Translations under genes and position numbers: made by a program
The notes under the pieces: model-generated
What the model was told of the DNA's origin: nothing
Databases searched by the model: none
The model's input: the letters and a program-made list of their open reading frames with translations, nothing else
In this document: positions 1-6,537 of the stretch, piece by piece
Position numbering within the stretch: the first letter of the stretch is position 1
Layout: every line of letters starts with the position of its first letter
From: Flavonifractor avistercoris
GTDB lineage: Bacteria > Bacillota > Clostridia > Oscillospirales > Oscillospiraceae
Assembly: GCA_019119085.1 (NCBI GenBank)
Contig: DWXT01000178.1
Span: forward strand, 1-12,802
Length of the DNA stretch: 12,802 nucleotides
Direction: 5' to 3'

Positions 1-163
1 CGTCATCCAGCTCCGCCTCCAAGCCATTCTCCATGAACCCGGCAATCGTCTCTTTAAACAGATTCTGGATGTCATCCATGCTGCCGATGTATGCCATCTG
101 CAGCGACCCACGGATCTTCTCTCACCGGGCAATTTCTTCGGGGGTGCGATTCTTTCTGGCCAT
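1..163 (-). pseudogene. IS256-family (mutator-type) transposase, N-terminal fragment with in-frame stop
   Basis: From ATG at 163 the minus strand reads MARKNRTPEEIAR, then TGA at 124-122 (codon 14), then continues in the same frame with EKIRGSLQMAYIGSMDDIQN and LFKETIAGFMENGLEAELDD to the window edge. This is the usual N-terminus of IS256/mutator transposases, including the short 'ELDD' stretch that normally leads into the conserved region. The ribosome binding site is AGGAGG, 8 bases before the ATG. The stop is a single codon where the family commonly has arginine, so a C-to-T change (CGA to TGA) explains it. Translation could restart at the internal Met at 97, giving an N-truncated protein, but no good ribosome binding site was noticed there. 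The DDE catalytic region is outside the window, so the rest of the gene cannot be judged. Confidence 0.75.
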
Positions 164-171
164 ATGTAAAT

Positions 172-210
172 CCTCCTGCACGGTGCTTCTATTCTGCACC
201 ACGCAGGAGG
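172..210. repeat. Imperfect inverted repeat in the transposase leader of the IS
   Basis: The arms cctcctgcacggtgc (172-186) and gcaccacgcaggagg (196-210) pair at 13 of 15 positions around a 9-base loop. On the transposase strand the downstream arm contains the AGGAGG ribosome binding site. A transcript entering from outside the element could therefore fold and hide the site, while one starting inside could not. Insertion sequences often use this to block expression by read-through. That role is inferred; the repeat itself is plain in the sequence. Confidence 0.6.
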
Positions 211-235
211 TTTACACAAAGTTTAGGACAGAGCC
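211..235 (-). repeat. Candidate terminal inverted repeat of the IS256-family element
   Basis: Read on the minus strand this is GGCTCTGTCCTAAAC followed by TTTGTGTAAA, resembling IS256-family ends, which often begin with a GG.TCTGTC-like sequence and contain GTGTAAA. The matching repeat would be at the other end, beyond the left edge, so the assignment rests on resemblance and on its place just outside the transposase leader. Confidence 0.45.
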
Positions 236-297
236 TTCCTATGAGTATATTGTCTAACTTTTAGGGGGCATTTCATCCGCCTCCGCTTTTAATGTCG

Positions 298-1326
298 TTA
301 CGCCTGCTCCAACAGCTCCACATAGAGATCATCCAGGGCCGGGGCCTGGTCAATGAGCCCCTGCTCCAGCAGCCAGTCCACGTTCTCCTGCCAGCATGCC
401 GCGCTCTGGGAGAGGAAGGGGGCCTCGTCGGTCTCCATCAGGGGGAGCAGGGTCTCCAGGCTCTTCTGCTCCACCGTCTCGGACAGGGGGAAGTTCTCCT
501 CGTTCTGGTTGTCCAGCAGGGTCTGGAGCCCTCCCGCCGGGTCGCTCTTCACGTCCGCGAAGCCCCTGGCGGAGGCCCGCAGGAAGGCGGAGAGCACCTC
601 CGGCTCGTTCTGGATCATCTCGTCGCTGGCCAGGAACACCCCCTCGTAGTAGGTGGGCACGCCGTAGTCGTCCAGCTCGAAGTAGTTGACGGCGAAGCCC
701 TCCTCCTCCATCTGGGGCACCTCATGGTTCACCAGGCAGCCGATGGTGGCGTCCACGTTGCCGGTGGTCATGGAGCTCATCAGGTCAAAGCCCACGTCGA
801 TCATCTCCACGTCGCTGGAGTCCGCCCCCACGTAGGCCATGATGGAGCGGATCAGGGCCTCGGACAGCTCGGTGCCCGCATAGCCGATGGTCTTGCCCAC
901 CAGATCCTCCGGGGATTGGATGTCCTTCTCCGCCAGGGAGAGGACGATGTTCAGCGGGGCCTGCACCACCGCGCCGATGGACTTCACCGGCACGTCCTGG
1001 TTGGCCCGGGCGATGATCACGTCCTGCTGGTAGTACAGGCCGATCTCCGCCTGACCGGCGGCCACCAGGGAGATGGCGTCGTTGGTGTTGGAGGGGAACT
1101 GGATGTTGACCTTCAGGCCCTCCTCGGCGTAGTAGCCCTTCTCGATGGCGTCGTAGAGGAAGGCGTGGAGGGCGTTGGGGTACCAGTCCAGCACCACGTT
1201 CAGTTCCCGCAGCTCCCCGTCCGCGCCGCCGGTCTGGCCGGCGGCGGGGCTCTCCGAAGCCGGAGTGGAGGCGCAACCGGTGAGCAGGAGCAGGGCGCCT
1301 AGGGCAAGGGCCAGCTTCTTTTTCAT
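298..1326 (-). CDS. thiY: ABC transporter substrate-binding lipoprotein for a thiamine pyrimidine precursor (ThiY-like, NMT1/THI5 family)
   Basis: 342 residues. It should be the extracytoplasmic binding component of the ThiXYZ importer, capturing hydroxymethylpyrimidine or formylaminopyrimidine for thiamine salvage. The N-terminus MKKKLALALGALLLLTGC is a lipoprotein signal with lipobox LTGC, so Cys18 would be lipidated after cleavage. A low-complexity Ser/Ala/Gly linker follows, then a periplasmic-binding fold beginning about residue 41. LDWYPN.LHA (46-54) is the hallmark of NMT1/THI5-like proteins; a Gly-rich turn and the FPSNTNDA segment (77-84) also fit. The ATG at 1326 was chosen because it gives an intact signal peptide and has AAAGGA upstream; the open frame extends further but without signal features. 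It is the last gene of the operon, 80 bases after thiX, with an intervening hairpin. The exact ligand (HMP, FAMP or a related pyrimidine) cannot be told from sequence. Confidence 0.9.
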   Translation of the reverse strand: MKKKLALALGALLLLTGCASTPASESPAAGQTGGADGELRELNVVLDWYPNALHAFLYDAIEKGYYAEEGLKVNIQFPSNTNDAISLVAAGQAEIGLYYQQDVIIARANQDVPVKSIGAVVQAPLNIVLSLAEKDIQSPEDLVGKTIGYAGTELSEALIRSIMAYVGADSSDVEMIDVGFDLMSSMTTGNVDATIGCLVNHEVPQMEEEGFAVNYFELDDYGVPTYYEGVFLASDEMIQNEPEVLSAFLRASARGFADVKSDPAGGLQTLLDNQNEENFPLSETVEQKSLETLLPLMETDEAPFLSQSAACWQENVDWLLEQGLIDQAPALDDLYVELLEQA

Positions 1327-1372
1327 CTTCCATCGTTCCTTTCTTTTCCTGTTCCGTATCCATTTCTGTTGT

Positions 1373-1399
1373 GGGGCGCGACGACCCGGCGCGCCGCCC
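1373..1399 (-). other. Intercistronic stem-loop between thiX and thiY
   Basis: The 80-base gap between the thiX stop and the thiY start holds a GC-rich hairpin. ggggcgcg (1373-1380) pairs with cgcgccgccc (1390-1399), with one bulged base, around a 9-base loop. No U-tract follows on the minus strand, so it is not an intrinsic terminator. Hairpins in this place often set mRNA ends or stability so that the binding protein is made in excess of the membrane parts. That role is inferred here. Confidence 0.4.
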
Positions 1400-1406
1400 A
1401 TGGTTC

Positions 1407-2162
1407 TTACGACTCCCCCCGCCAGCGGACGAAATACCGCTCCAGCAGGGCCACGATACCCACCGCCAGCATAGCGGCGGCGGCCAGCAGCACGATGGGT
1501 GCGAACACCCCGGCCCCGTCCAGCTGGGTCATCATGCGGCGGGAGAAGTACCCCAGGCCGCTCTTGGCCCCCAGCCACTCGCCGATGGCCGCGCCGATGA
1601 CGCTCATGGGCACCGCCATCTTGACGGCGGAGAAGAAGTAGGGCAGGGCGCAGGGGATCTTGATCTTCTTGAAAATCTCCCATTGGGAGGCCCCGTAGGT
1701 CTGGAGCAGCTCGATCATCTCCACCTTGGCGGCGCGCAGGCCGTCATAGACGGTGATGGTGATGGGGAAGAAGGTAATGAGCACCGTCACCAGCACCTTG
1801 CTCCAGATGCCGTAGCCGAACCACAGCACAAAGAGAGGGGCAATGGCGGTGGTGGGGATGGTCTGGGACACCACCACCAGGGGATAGAGCATCCGCCGCA
1901 CCAGCCCGCTGGCGTCCATGGCCACCGCCAGGGCCAGGCCCAGCACCAGGGAGATGGCCAGGCCGATGCCGGTGACGGTCATGGTGGCGGGGAGGTGGAC
2001 GAGAAAGAGGGACTCCCGCAGCTCCCACAGCCGCTGCAAAATCTGCACCGGCGTGGGCAGGATATAGGCCGCGTCCATCTCCGTGGCCCCGGCCTGCCAC
2101 AGCAGGAGCAGGGCGAAGAGGAAGATCAGGGCGGGCAGATTGGCCTTGCAGGCTTTTTTCAT
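1407..2162 (-). CDS. thiX: ABC transporter permease for a thiamine pyrimidine precursor (ThiX-like)
   Basis: 251 residues, membrane-embedded. It forms the channel through which the ThiXYZ importer moves its pyrimidine ligand into the cell. About six hydrophobic segments are visible, the first at residues 8-21 (ANLPALIFLFALLLL region) and the last near the C-terminus (IVLLAAAAMLAVGIVAL). The cytoplasmic loop YGASQWEIFKKIKIPCALPY followed by a Gly-rich region is the EAA-type motif that contacts the ATPase. Size and order match the SsuC/TauC/ThiX permease family. The ATG at 2162 overlaps the thiZ stop as ATGA (4 bases), so the two are translationally coupled; the longer open frame upstream is thiZ read in another frame. 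Specificity comes from the neighbouring thiY and the riboswitch-controlled operon, not from the permease sequence itself. Confidence 0.9.
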   Translation of the reverse strand: MKKACKANLPALIFLFALLLLWQAGATEMDAAYILPTPVQILQRLWELRESLFLVHLPATMTVTGIGLAISLVLGLALAVAMDASGLVRRMLYPLVVVSQTIPTTAIAPLFVLWFGYGIWSKVLVTVLITFFPITITVYDGLRAAKVEMIELLQTYGASQWEIFKKIKIPCALPYFFSAVKMAVPMSVIGAAIGEWLGAKSGLGYFSRRMMTQLDGAGVFAPIVLLAAAAMLAVGIVALLERYFVRWRGES

Positions 2163-2920
2163 GGGCTCACCTGCTTTCTCAGCAGCGTAATCAGCCGCTC
2201 CTTCAGCTCCACCAGCTCCGGCCGCCCCAGGCAGGCGCGCTCCCGGGGGAAGGGGGCGGGTATGGGGAGCTCCGTCAGGGTGCGGATGGGGGTGGACTCC
2301 ACCACCAGCACGCTGGAGGAGAGGAAAATGGCCTCCTCCACGTCGTGGGTGATGAACAGGATGGTCTTCTGGTGCCTCTGCCACTGCTCCAGCAGCCACT
2401 CCTGCATGGAGATACGGGTGAGGAAGTCCAGGGCGGAGAAGGGCTCGTCCAGCAGGAGCAGGTCGCTGCCGGTGAGCATGGTGCGGGCAAAGGCAGCCCG
2501 CTGCCGCATGCCGCCGGAGAGCTCACCGGGCATCTTCCCGGCGCACCCGGCCAGCCCCACCTCCGCCAGGGCGGCCTCGGCCCGCTCCTGCCGCTGGGAT
2601 TTGCTCAGGCCGCCAGCCACCTCCAGGGGGAGGGCCACGTTCTCCCCCACGGTGCGCCAGGGAAAGAGCAGATCCTTCTGGGGCATATAGCCGCAGTACC
2701 GCTTGCGCCCGGCGATGGGTGCGCCGCCCACCTTGATCTCCCCGGCCTTGGGCTTCAGCAGGCCGTTGATCAGGCGGAAGATGGTGCTCTTGCCGCAGCC
2801 GCTCACCCCCAGGATGCAGTGGAAGGAGCCCGGCTCCACCCGGAAGGAGAGCTGGTCGATGATGTCAAAGTCCTCGGAGGGGTACTGGTAGGACACCTTG
2901 TCAAATTCCAGGATGGACAT
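2159..2920 (-). CDS. thiZ: ABC transporter ATP-binding protein (ThiZ-like)
   Basis: 253 residues, cytoplasmic. It hydrolyses ATP to drive the ThiX permease. All ABC motifs are present in order: Walker A GVSGCGKST (38-46), Q-loop in GYMPQKDLLFPW, signature LSGGMRQR, Walker B DLLLLDEPFSALD, and switch histidine in FITHDVEEA. It belongs to the nitrate/sulfonate/taurine-type ATPases, to which ThiZ belongs. The ATG at 2920 lies 2 bases after the tenA stop and is preceded by GGAGCGG inside the end of tenA. An upstream in-frame extension reads through tenA in another frame and was discarded. Assignment to pyrimidine uptake rests on its position between tenA and thiX/thiY. Confidence 0.92.
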   Translation of the reverse strand: MSILEFDKVSYQYPSEDFDIIDQLSFRVEPGSFHCILGVSGCGKSTIFRLINGLLKPKAGEIKVGGAPIAGRKRYCGYMPQKDLLFPWRTVGENVALPLEVAGGLSKSQRQERAEAALAEVGLAGCAGKMPGELSGGMRQRAAFARTMLTGSDLLLLDEPFSALDFLTRISMQEWLLEQWQRHQKTILFITHDVEEAIFLSSSVLVVESTPIRTLTELPIPAPFPRERACLGRPELVELKERLITLLRKQVSP

Positions 2921-2922
2921 GG

Positions 2923-3582
2923 CTACCGCTCCAGATTCCAGGCCATGTCCCAGAAGCCCAGCTCGTACCGGCTGCAGGTGACGAAGATCTCCTCCAGCCG
3001 CCGGTACTCCGCCTCGGTGCACCCCTCCGCCAGAGTGTCCATCAGCGCCACCAGGGCGTCGTTGGTCTGCTGGTAGTCCTCTCCGGCGTAGCTCTGCACC
3101 CACTCGCCGTAGAAGGGGTGCTCCGCCGCCCCGGGGATGGCGGCCAGCCGGGCGCCGATCTCGGCGTAGCTCCAGGAGCAGGCCAGGATGGCCGCCACGA
3201 TCTCCGCCGGGCCACCGGCGGAGGCCGCCGCCAGCATATAGTGGGTGTAGGACAGGTTGGACAGGGCGGGCTTTACGGCGAACACCTGCTCCTCCGTGAT
3301 GCCCAGCCGGGCCATGTAGGCCCGGTGCACCTTCATCTCGCCCCCCAGGATGGCGTCCACGTTGGCGGCGAATGTACGCATCAGATCCGGCTCCCGGGCC
3401 TTCACCACCCCGTAGGCAAACACCCGGGCGTAGTCAAAGAGGTACAGGTAGTCCTGGAGCAGGAAGTGGCGGAACTTCTCCAGCTCCAGGGTGCCGTCCC
3501 CGATGCCCCTGACAAAGGGGTGGCTGTGGCAGGTCTCCCACACCGGGCGGGCGGCCTCATAAAGACGTTGCGTCACGGTCAT
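2923..3582 (-). CDS. tenA: Aminopyrimidine aminohydrolase / thiaminase II (TenA, cysteine type)
   Basis: 219 residues, cytoplasmic, all-helical TenA fold. In the salvage pathway it hydrolyses aminomethyl-pyrimidine (from base-degraded thiamine) to HMP, and can cleave thiamine. The active-site residues fall where Bacillus subtilis TenA has them: Asp44 (LLQDYLYLF), Tyr112 (SYTHYML), Cys135 (ACSWSYAEIG); Glu207 in YELGFWDMAW matches the catalytic Glu near 205. This places it in the cysteine (TenA_C) class. The ATG at 3582 is chosen over an upstream ATG 9 codons away because GGAGGAA sits 6 bases before it and numbering then matches the family. Its ATG overlaps the stop of the HAD gene (ATGA), and its own stop is 2 bases before thiZ. 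Confidence 0.95.
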   Translation of the reverse strand: MTVTQRLYEAARPVWETCHSHPFVRGIGDGTLELEKFRHFLLQDYLYLFDYARVFAYGVVKAREPDLMRTFAANVDAILGGEMKVHRAYMARLGITEEQVFAVKPALSNLSYTHYMLAAASAGGPAEIVAAILACSWSYAEIGARLAAIPGAAEHPFYGEWVQSYAGEDYQQTNDALVALMDTLAEGCTEAEYRRLEEIFVTCSRYELGFWDMAWNLER

Positions 3583-4217
3583 ACCGCATTCCTCCAATCC
3601 AGGATGCACTCGTCCGCCAGGGCGGACAGCTCCGGCCAGTCCCCGGCATAGGACGGCTCGGGGACGGCCACGGTGTAGAAGCCCGCCTCCCTGGCGGTGC
3701 GGGCGGCGTAGAGGGCGTCCTCAAAGACGGCGGTCTCCCCGGGGACGGCCCCCAGGCGGCGGGCCGCCTCCAGGAACACGTCCGGCCGGTTCTTGCTCAC
3801 CCCCAGGGTCTCACAGCTGAGGATGAAGTCGAAGAGGTGATCCACCCCCAGGCGGGAGAGGCACTGGTGGGACAGGGGCTCGGCGGTGGCGGTGGCAACG
3901 CACAGGCGGCAGCCCCGCGCCCGCAGGCGCTCCAGGTATTCCTTCACCCCCGGCTTGAGGGGCACGTCCCGGCGGTAGTGCTCCTCCATCATGGCCTCCA
4001 TCTCGTCCACGATGCGCTGGGGCGGGCCGGGTATGTGGAAGGTGTCCATGAAATAGGCCGCCCCCTCCAGCATGGTCATGGCCTTCACCATCCACAGCAA
4101 CTTCTCGTCGGGGTGGATGCCCAGGGACTCCAGATAGTCCCTCCCCAGCCCCTTCCAGTAGTGCATGGAGTCCACCAGGGTGCCGTCCATGTCGAAGATG
4201 CAGAACCGTTTATCCAT
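3579..4217 (-). CDS. HAD-superfamily phosphatase, candidate thiamine-monophosphate phosphatase
   Basis: 212 residues, cytoplasmic, complete haloacid-dehalogenase phosphatase with a C1 (helical) cap. Motifs: I DMDGT (Asp9 nucleophile, Asp11 acid/base), II Thr109 in VATATAE, III Lys142 in SKNRPD, IV Glu166-Asp167 in VFEDAL. The family includes beta-phosphoglucomutase-like proteins and many small-molecule phosphatases, so sequence alone does not give the substrate. Context points to thiamine: it lies between thiE and tenA, overlapping thiE by 8 bases and tenA by 4. In plants a TenA-HAD fusion (TH2) is a thiamine-monophosphate phosphatase, and a separate neighbour pair here would be the bacterial equivalent. 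An alternative is removal of phosphate from HMP-P or thiazole-P as housekeeping. Phosphatase activity is well supported; the substrate is inferred. Confidence 0.85.
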   Translation of the reverse strand: MDKRFCIFDMDGTLVDSMHYWKGLGRDYLESLGIHPDEKLLWMVKAMTMLEGAAYFMDTFHIPGPPQRIVDEMEAMMEEHYRRDVPLKPGVKEYLERLRARGCRLCVATATAEPLSHQCLSRLGVDHLFDFILSCETLGVSKNRPDVFLEAARRLGAVPGETAVFEDALYAARTAREAGFYTVAVPEPSYAGDWPELSALADECILDWRNAV

Positions 4218-4866
4218 GGGCTGTCAGCTCCTCCGCCAGGGCCCGCAGGCGCTTGACGGCCGCGCCCGGGTGGGGCTGGGCGAAGATGGCGGACACCACC
4301 GCCGCCCCGTCCACGCCGCTGCCCCGGAGCGCCAGGATATTGTCGGTGCTGATGCCGCCGATGGCAACCACCGGGATGTCCACCGCGTTACAGATGGCCC
4401 GGAGCTGTTCCACGGTCAGGTTCTTGGTGTCCTTCTTGGTGGTGGTGCCGAACACCGCCCCCACGCCGATGTAGTCCGCCCCCGCTTTTTGGGCGGCAAC
4501 GGCGGTGTCCACGGTGTTGGCGGAGATGCCCAGGATTCTGTCCGGCCCGATCAGGGCCCGGATGTCCCGGCCCTGGATGTCCGACTGGCCCACGTGAACC
4601 CCGTCGGCGTCACACGCCAGGGCCACCTCCACCGAGTCGTTGACCACGAAGGGCACGCGGTACCGGGCCGCCTGCTCCTTCAGGATTTTGGCCTCCGCCA
4701 GAAAGGCGTCGTGCTCCATCCCCTTCTCCCGCACCTGGAGGAAGGTTGCCCCGTTGGCCAGCACCTCCTCCACCACCTCGGGGAGGGTGCGTCCCCCCAG
4801 CCAGGCCCGGTCGGTGACGGCGTAGAGCAGCATGGAGGCTCTGATTTCATCCCTGGTAAATTTCAT
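4210..4866 (-). CDS. thiE: Thiamine-phosphate synthase (ThiE)
   Basis: 218 residues, cytoplasmic TIM barrel. It joins HMP-pyrophosphate and hydroxyethylthiazole phosphate to give thiamine monophosphate and pyrophosphate. Family motifs are all seen: LQVREK (43-48), VVNDSVEVA (74-82), DGVHVGQSD (88-96), GISANT (113-118), the pyrophosphate/thiazole loop GVGAVFGTTTKKD (134-146), PVVAIGGI (165-172), and the final GVDGAAVVSAI. The usual ThiE length is 205-225, so it is complete. ATG at 4866 has AAGGAG just upstream, inside the end of thiM, and overlaps thiM by 20 bases, suggesting coupling. Its stop is inside the HAD gene. The KKD in the TTTKKD loop differs a little from the common TxTKxD form but keeps the spacing. 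Confidence 0.97.
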   Translation of the reverse strand: MKFTRDEIRASMLLYAVTDRAWLGGRTLPEVVEEVLANGATFLQVREKGMEHDAFLAEAKILKEQAARYRVPFVVNDSVEVALACDADGVHVGQSDIQGRDIRALIGPDRILGISANTVDTAVAAQKAGADYIGVGAVFGTTTKKDTKNLTVEQLRAICNAVDIPVVAIGGISTDNILALRGSGVDGAAVVSAIFAQPHPGAAVKRLRALAEELTAHG

Positions 4867-5683
4867 AGCGTACTCCTTGTGTCAGTTGGGTTTCCGTGAG
4901 GTTGAACACGGCGTCGATCAGGTCGTTGCGGAAGGTGGCATTGCCCGTGCCGTTTTGCAGGCGGCGGGCCTCGGCCAGCTCCCCGGCCACCCCCAGGGCG
5001 GCCATGGCTGCGGCCGCCGCCCCGAAGGGATTCTCCGGCGACGCGCCGCAGAAGGCCCCGGTGAGGGCGGTGAGCATACAGCCGCTGCCCGTGATGCGGG
5101 CCATGGTGGGAACGCCGTTGCGGAGGAAGAGCACCGTCTCCCCGTCGGAGAGCACGTCCACCGCCCCGGACAGGGCGATTGCCGCGCCGGTGCGGCGGGC
5201 CAGGGAGCGGGTCAGCTCCGCCGCGGCGGGGAGGGTGCCCTCGGTGACCGCGTCCCCGGCGGCCACGTCCACCCCGCTGCCGCCCCCCTGGCCCAGGGCC
5301 AGGGCCCGGATCTCCGAGGCGTTGCCCCGGATGACGGCAAAGCGCACCTCTGAGAGCAGGCGCCCCACCGCCTCCCGCCGCAGGGAGGTGACCCCGGCGG
5401 CCACCGGATCCAGCACCACCGGGATGCCCAGGGCGTTGGCCCGCTTTCCGGCCAGGAGCATGGCCTCCAGATCTCCGATGGCCCCCAGGTTGCACACCAG
5501 GGCCTGGACGCCGGCCACCGCCTCCTCCACCTCCCGCACGTCGTGGGACATGGTGGGGGAGCCGCCGGCGGCCAGGATGATGTTGGCGCAGTCGTTGACG
5601 GTGACGAAGTTGGTGATGCACTGCACCAGGGGGGCGCGCGCCCGCACCGCCCGCAGCCGGGCGGCAAAGTCAAGCTGTTCCAT
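4847..5683 (-). CDS. thiM: Hydroxyethylthiazole kinase (ThiM)
   Basis: 278 residues, cytoplasmic, ribokinase-like trimeric kinase. It phosphorylates 4-methyl-5-(2-hydroxyethyl)thiazole to give the thiazole half used by ThiE. Motifs: PLVQCITNFVTVNDCAN (18-34) with Asn/Met substrate contacts, SPTM (42-45), DPVAAG (92-97), GNASEI (120-125), and RITGSGCML with catalytic Cys202 near the phosphate-binding GSGC loop. C-terminal NGTGNATFRNDLIDAVF is also typical. Start at 5683 is 9 bases after the thiW stop with GAGGGGCGG upstream. Length is normal (about 265-275). The pairing with thiW directly upstream fits: thiazole is imported, then phosphorylated. Confidence 0.97.
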   Translation of the reverse strand: MEQLDFAARLRAVRARAPLVQCITNFVTVNDCANIILAAGGSPTMSHDVREVEEAVAGVQALVCNLGAIGDLEAMLLAGKRANALGIPVVLDPVAAGVTSLRREAVGRLLSEVRFAVIRGNASEIRALALGQGGGSGVDVAAGDAVTEGTLPAAAELTRSLARRTGAAIALSGAVDVLSDGETVLFLRNGVPTMARITGSGCMLTALTGAFCGASPENPFGAAAAAMAALGVAGELAEARRLQNGTGNATFRNDLIDAVFNLTETQLTQGVRYEIYQG

Positions 5684-5692
5684 ATCCGCCCC

Positions 5693-6223
5693 TCACCGGT
5701 TGAGCTCTTCCAGCATCCGATCCAGCACCCTGGCCCGCTTGAGCAGCAGGAGCACGGCGCAGCCCATCAGGCCGCCCACCACCGAGGCGGGCAGGTAGAA
5801 GGGGATGTAGTAGAAGGGGGACTGGGCGTCCAGGGCGTAGAAAAACTTCATCAGGGGGTAGGCCACCATGGCGCTGACAAAGCCGGTGCCGATGGTCTCC
5901 CCCAGCAGGGCGCCCCACAGCTTCTTCGTCAGCTGGTAGAGCAGGCCGGACAGAAAGGCGCCGAACACCGCCCCCACCACCGCCTGGATGGTGCGGCCGG
6001 TGAGCATCCGCAGCAGCCCGGTGAGCAGGGCGGCGGCGAAGTTGTACCACGGCCCCAGGAACACCGCCCCCAGCACGTTGCAGAAGTGCTGGAAGGGGGC
6101 CATGGAGGGGAAGTAGACAAAGGTGGACAGGACGAAGCCCAGGGCGCCCAGCATGGCGGTGAGCACCAGCTTGCGCACCGAAAGCCCCTGGGCCCGCAGG
6201 GTTTTGGCATTGGCTGTTTTCAT
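5693..6223 (-). CDS. thiW: ECF transporter substrate-binding (S) component ThiW, predicted thiazole uptake
   Basis: 176 residues, integral membrane, with about five hydrophobic helices after a short basic N-terminus. PSMAPFQHFCNVLGAVFLGPWY (39-60) is the diagnostic ThiW stretch (Pro...Gln-His...Asn-Val...Leu-Gly-Pro), followed by LLRMLTGRTIQAVVGAVFGAFLSGL. ThiW is the predicted S component for thiazole; it needs the shared EcfA/EcfA'/EcfT energising module, not present here. ATG at 6223 has AGAAGGAA 7 bases upstream; the longer in-frame extension overlaps the next gene and lacks membrane character. It is 17 bases after the thiamine-binding protein gene and 9 before thiM. The substrate is inferred from family and neighbour. 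Confidence 0.92.
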   Translation of the reverse strand: MKTANAKTLRAQGLSVRKLVLTAMLGALGFVLSTFVYFPSMAPFQHFCNVLGAVFLGPWYNFAAALLTGLLRMLTGRTIQAVVGAVFGAFLSGLLYQLTKKLWGALLGETIGTGFVSAMVAYPLMKFFYALDAQSPFYYIPFYLPASVVGGLMGCAVLLLLKRARVLDRMLEELNR

Positions 6224-6240
6224 GGGAGATTCCTTCTTTT

Positions 6241-6537
6241 TCACGGATTTTGGTATTTGCCGGTCTTGTCGTCGATCGTCCACACCCCGCCGGGCTTGTA
6301 GCTGATCTTCACATAGGCCAGCATGCTGGGCTCCCCGTGGGAAACGCAGATGCGGCAGCACTCCTTCACGATGTCCAGCAGCTGATCCAGATCCCCCTCC
6401 AGGGTGGTCTCAAAGGGCCCCACCACGTAGTGCAGGCCGGTGGAGGCCAGGTAGGAGATCACCTCGTCCACGATGCGGCGGGTGTCCTCCTGCTCCATCA
6501 CCTTGGGCAGCACCTGAATGGCAACACTTGCGTTCAT
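6241..6537 (-). CDS. Thiamine-binding protein of the MTH1187/YkoF-like DUF77 family
   Basis: 98 residues, soluble, no signal or membrane segment. It starts MNASVAIQVLP and has the family block TGLHYVVGPFETTLEGD (33-49), which marks this small ferredoxin-like alpha/beta family whose members bind thiamine or related molecules. Members are often found in thiamine operons. Whether it carries, senses or buffers thiamine compounds is not established. ATG at 6537 has GGAGGAAG upstream and overlaps the thiD stop as ATGA (4 bases). Placement between thiD and thiW, under the TPP riboswitch, supports a role in precursor uptake or handling; this is an inference. Length is normal for the family (about 95-105). 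Confidence 0.9.
   Translation of the reverse strand: MNASVAIQVLPKVMEQEDTRRIVDEVISYLASTGLHYVVGPFETTLEGDLDQLLDIVKECCRICVSHGEPSMLAYVKISYKPGGVWTIDDKTGKYQNP

Larger units (their letters stand above)
1..235 (-). mobile_element. 5' end of an IS256-family insertion sequence (partial, left edge of window)
   Basis: The minus strand holds a transposase start (163 downward), a good ribosome binding site and, further out, an AT-richer segment reading GGCTCTGTCCTAAAC then TTTGTGTAAA (235 down to 211). That segment looks like an IS256-family terminal inverted repeat, so the element boundary is placed near 235. This is inferred, because the other end and the 8-9 bp target duplication lie outside the window. 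The DNA is less GC-rich than the thiamine genes beside it, as expected for a transferred element. It sits about 60 bp past the end of the thiamine operon. Confidence 0.7.

Noticed and set aside
33..257. 74-codon plus-strand frame over the IS end
   Set aside because: It runs antisense to the recognisable transposase N-terminus and has no ribosome binding site.
292..1302. Open frame on the plus strand opposite thiY
   Set aside because: Translation is repetitive Gly/Val/His/Leu with no motif; the opposite strand encodes a clear lipoprotein with signal peptide.
1371..2690. Long open frame on the plus strand through thiX/thiZ (439 codons)
   Set aside because: It is a shadow of GC-rich coding DNA: low-complexity His/Gly/Gln-rich translation, no ribosome binding site, no domain, and two well-defined ABC genes lie on the other strand.
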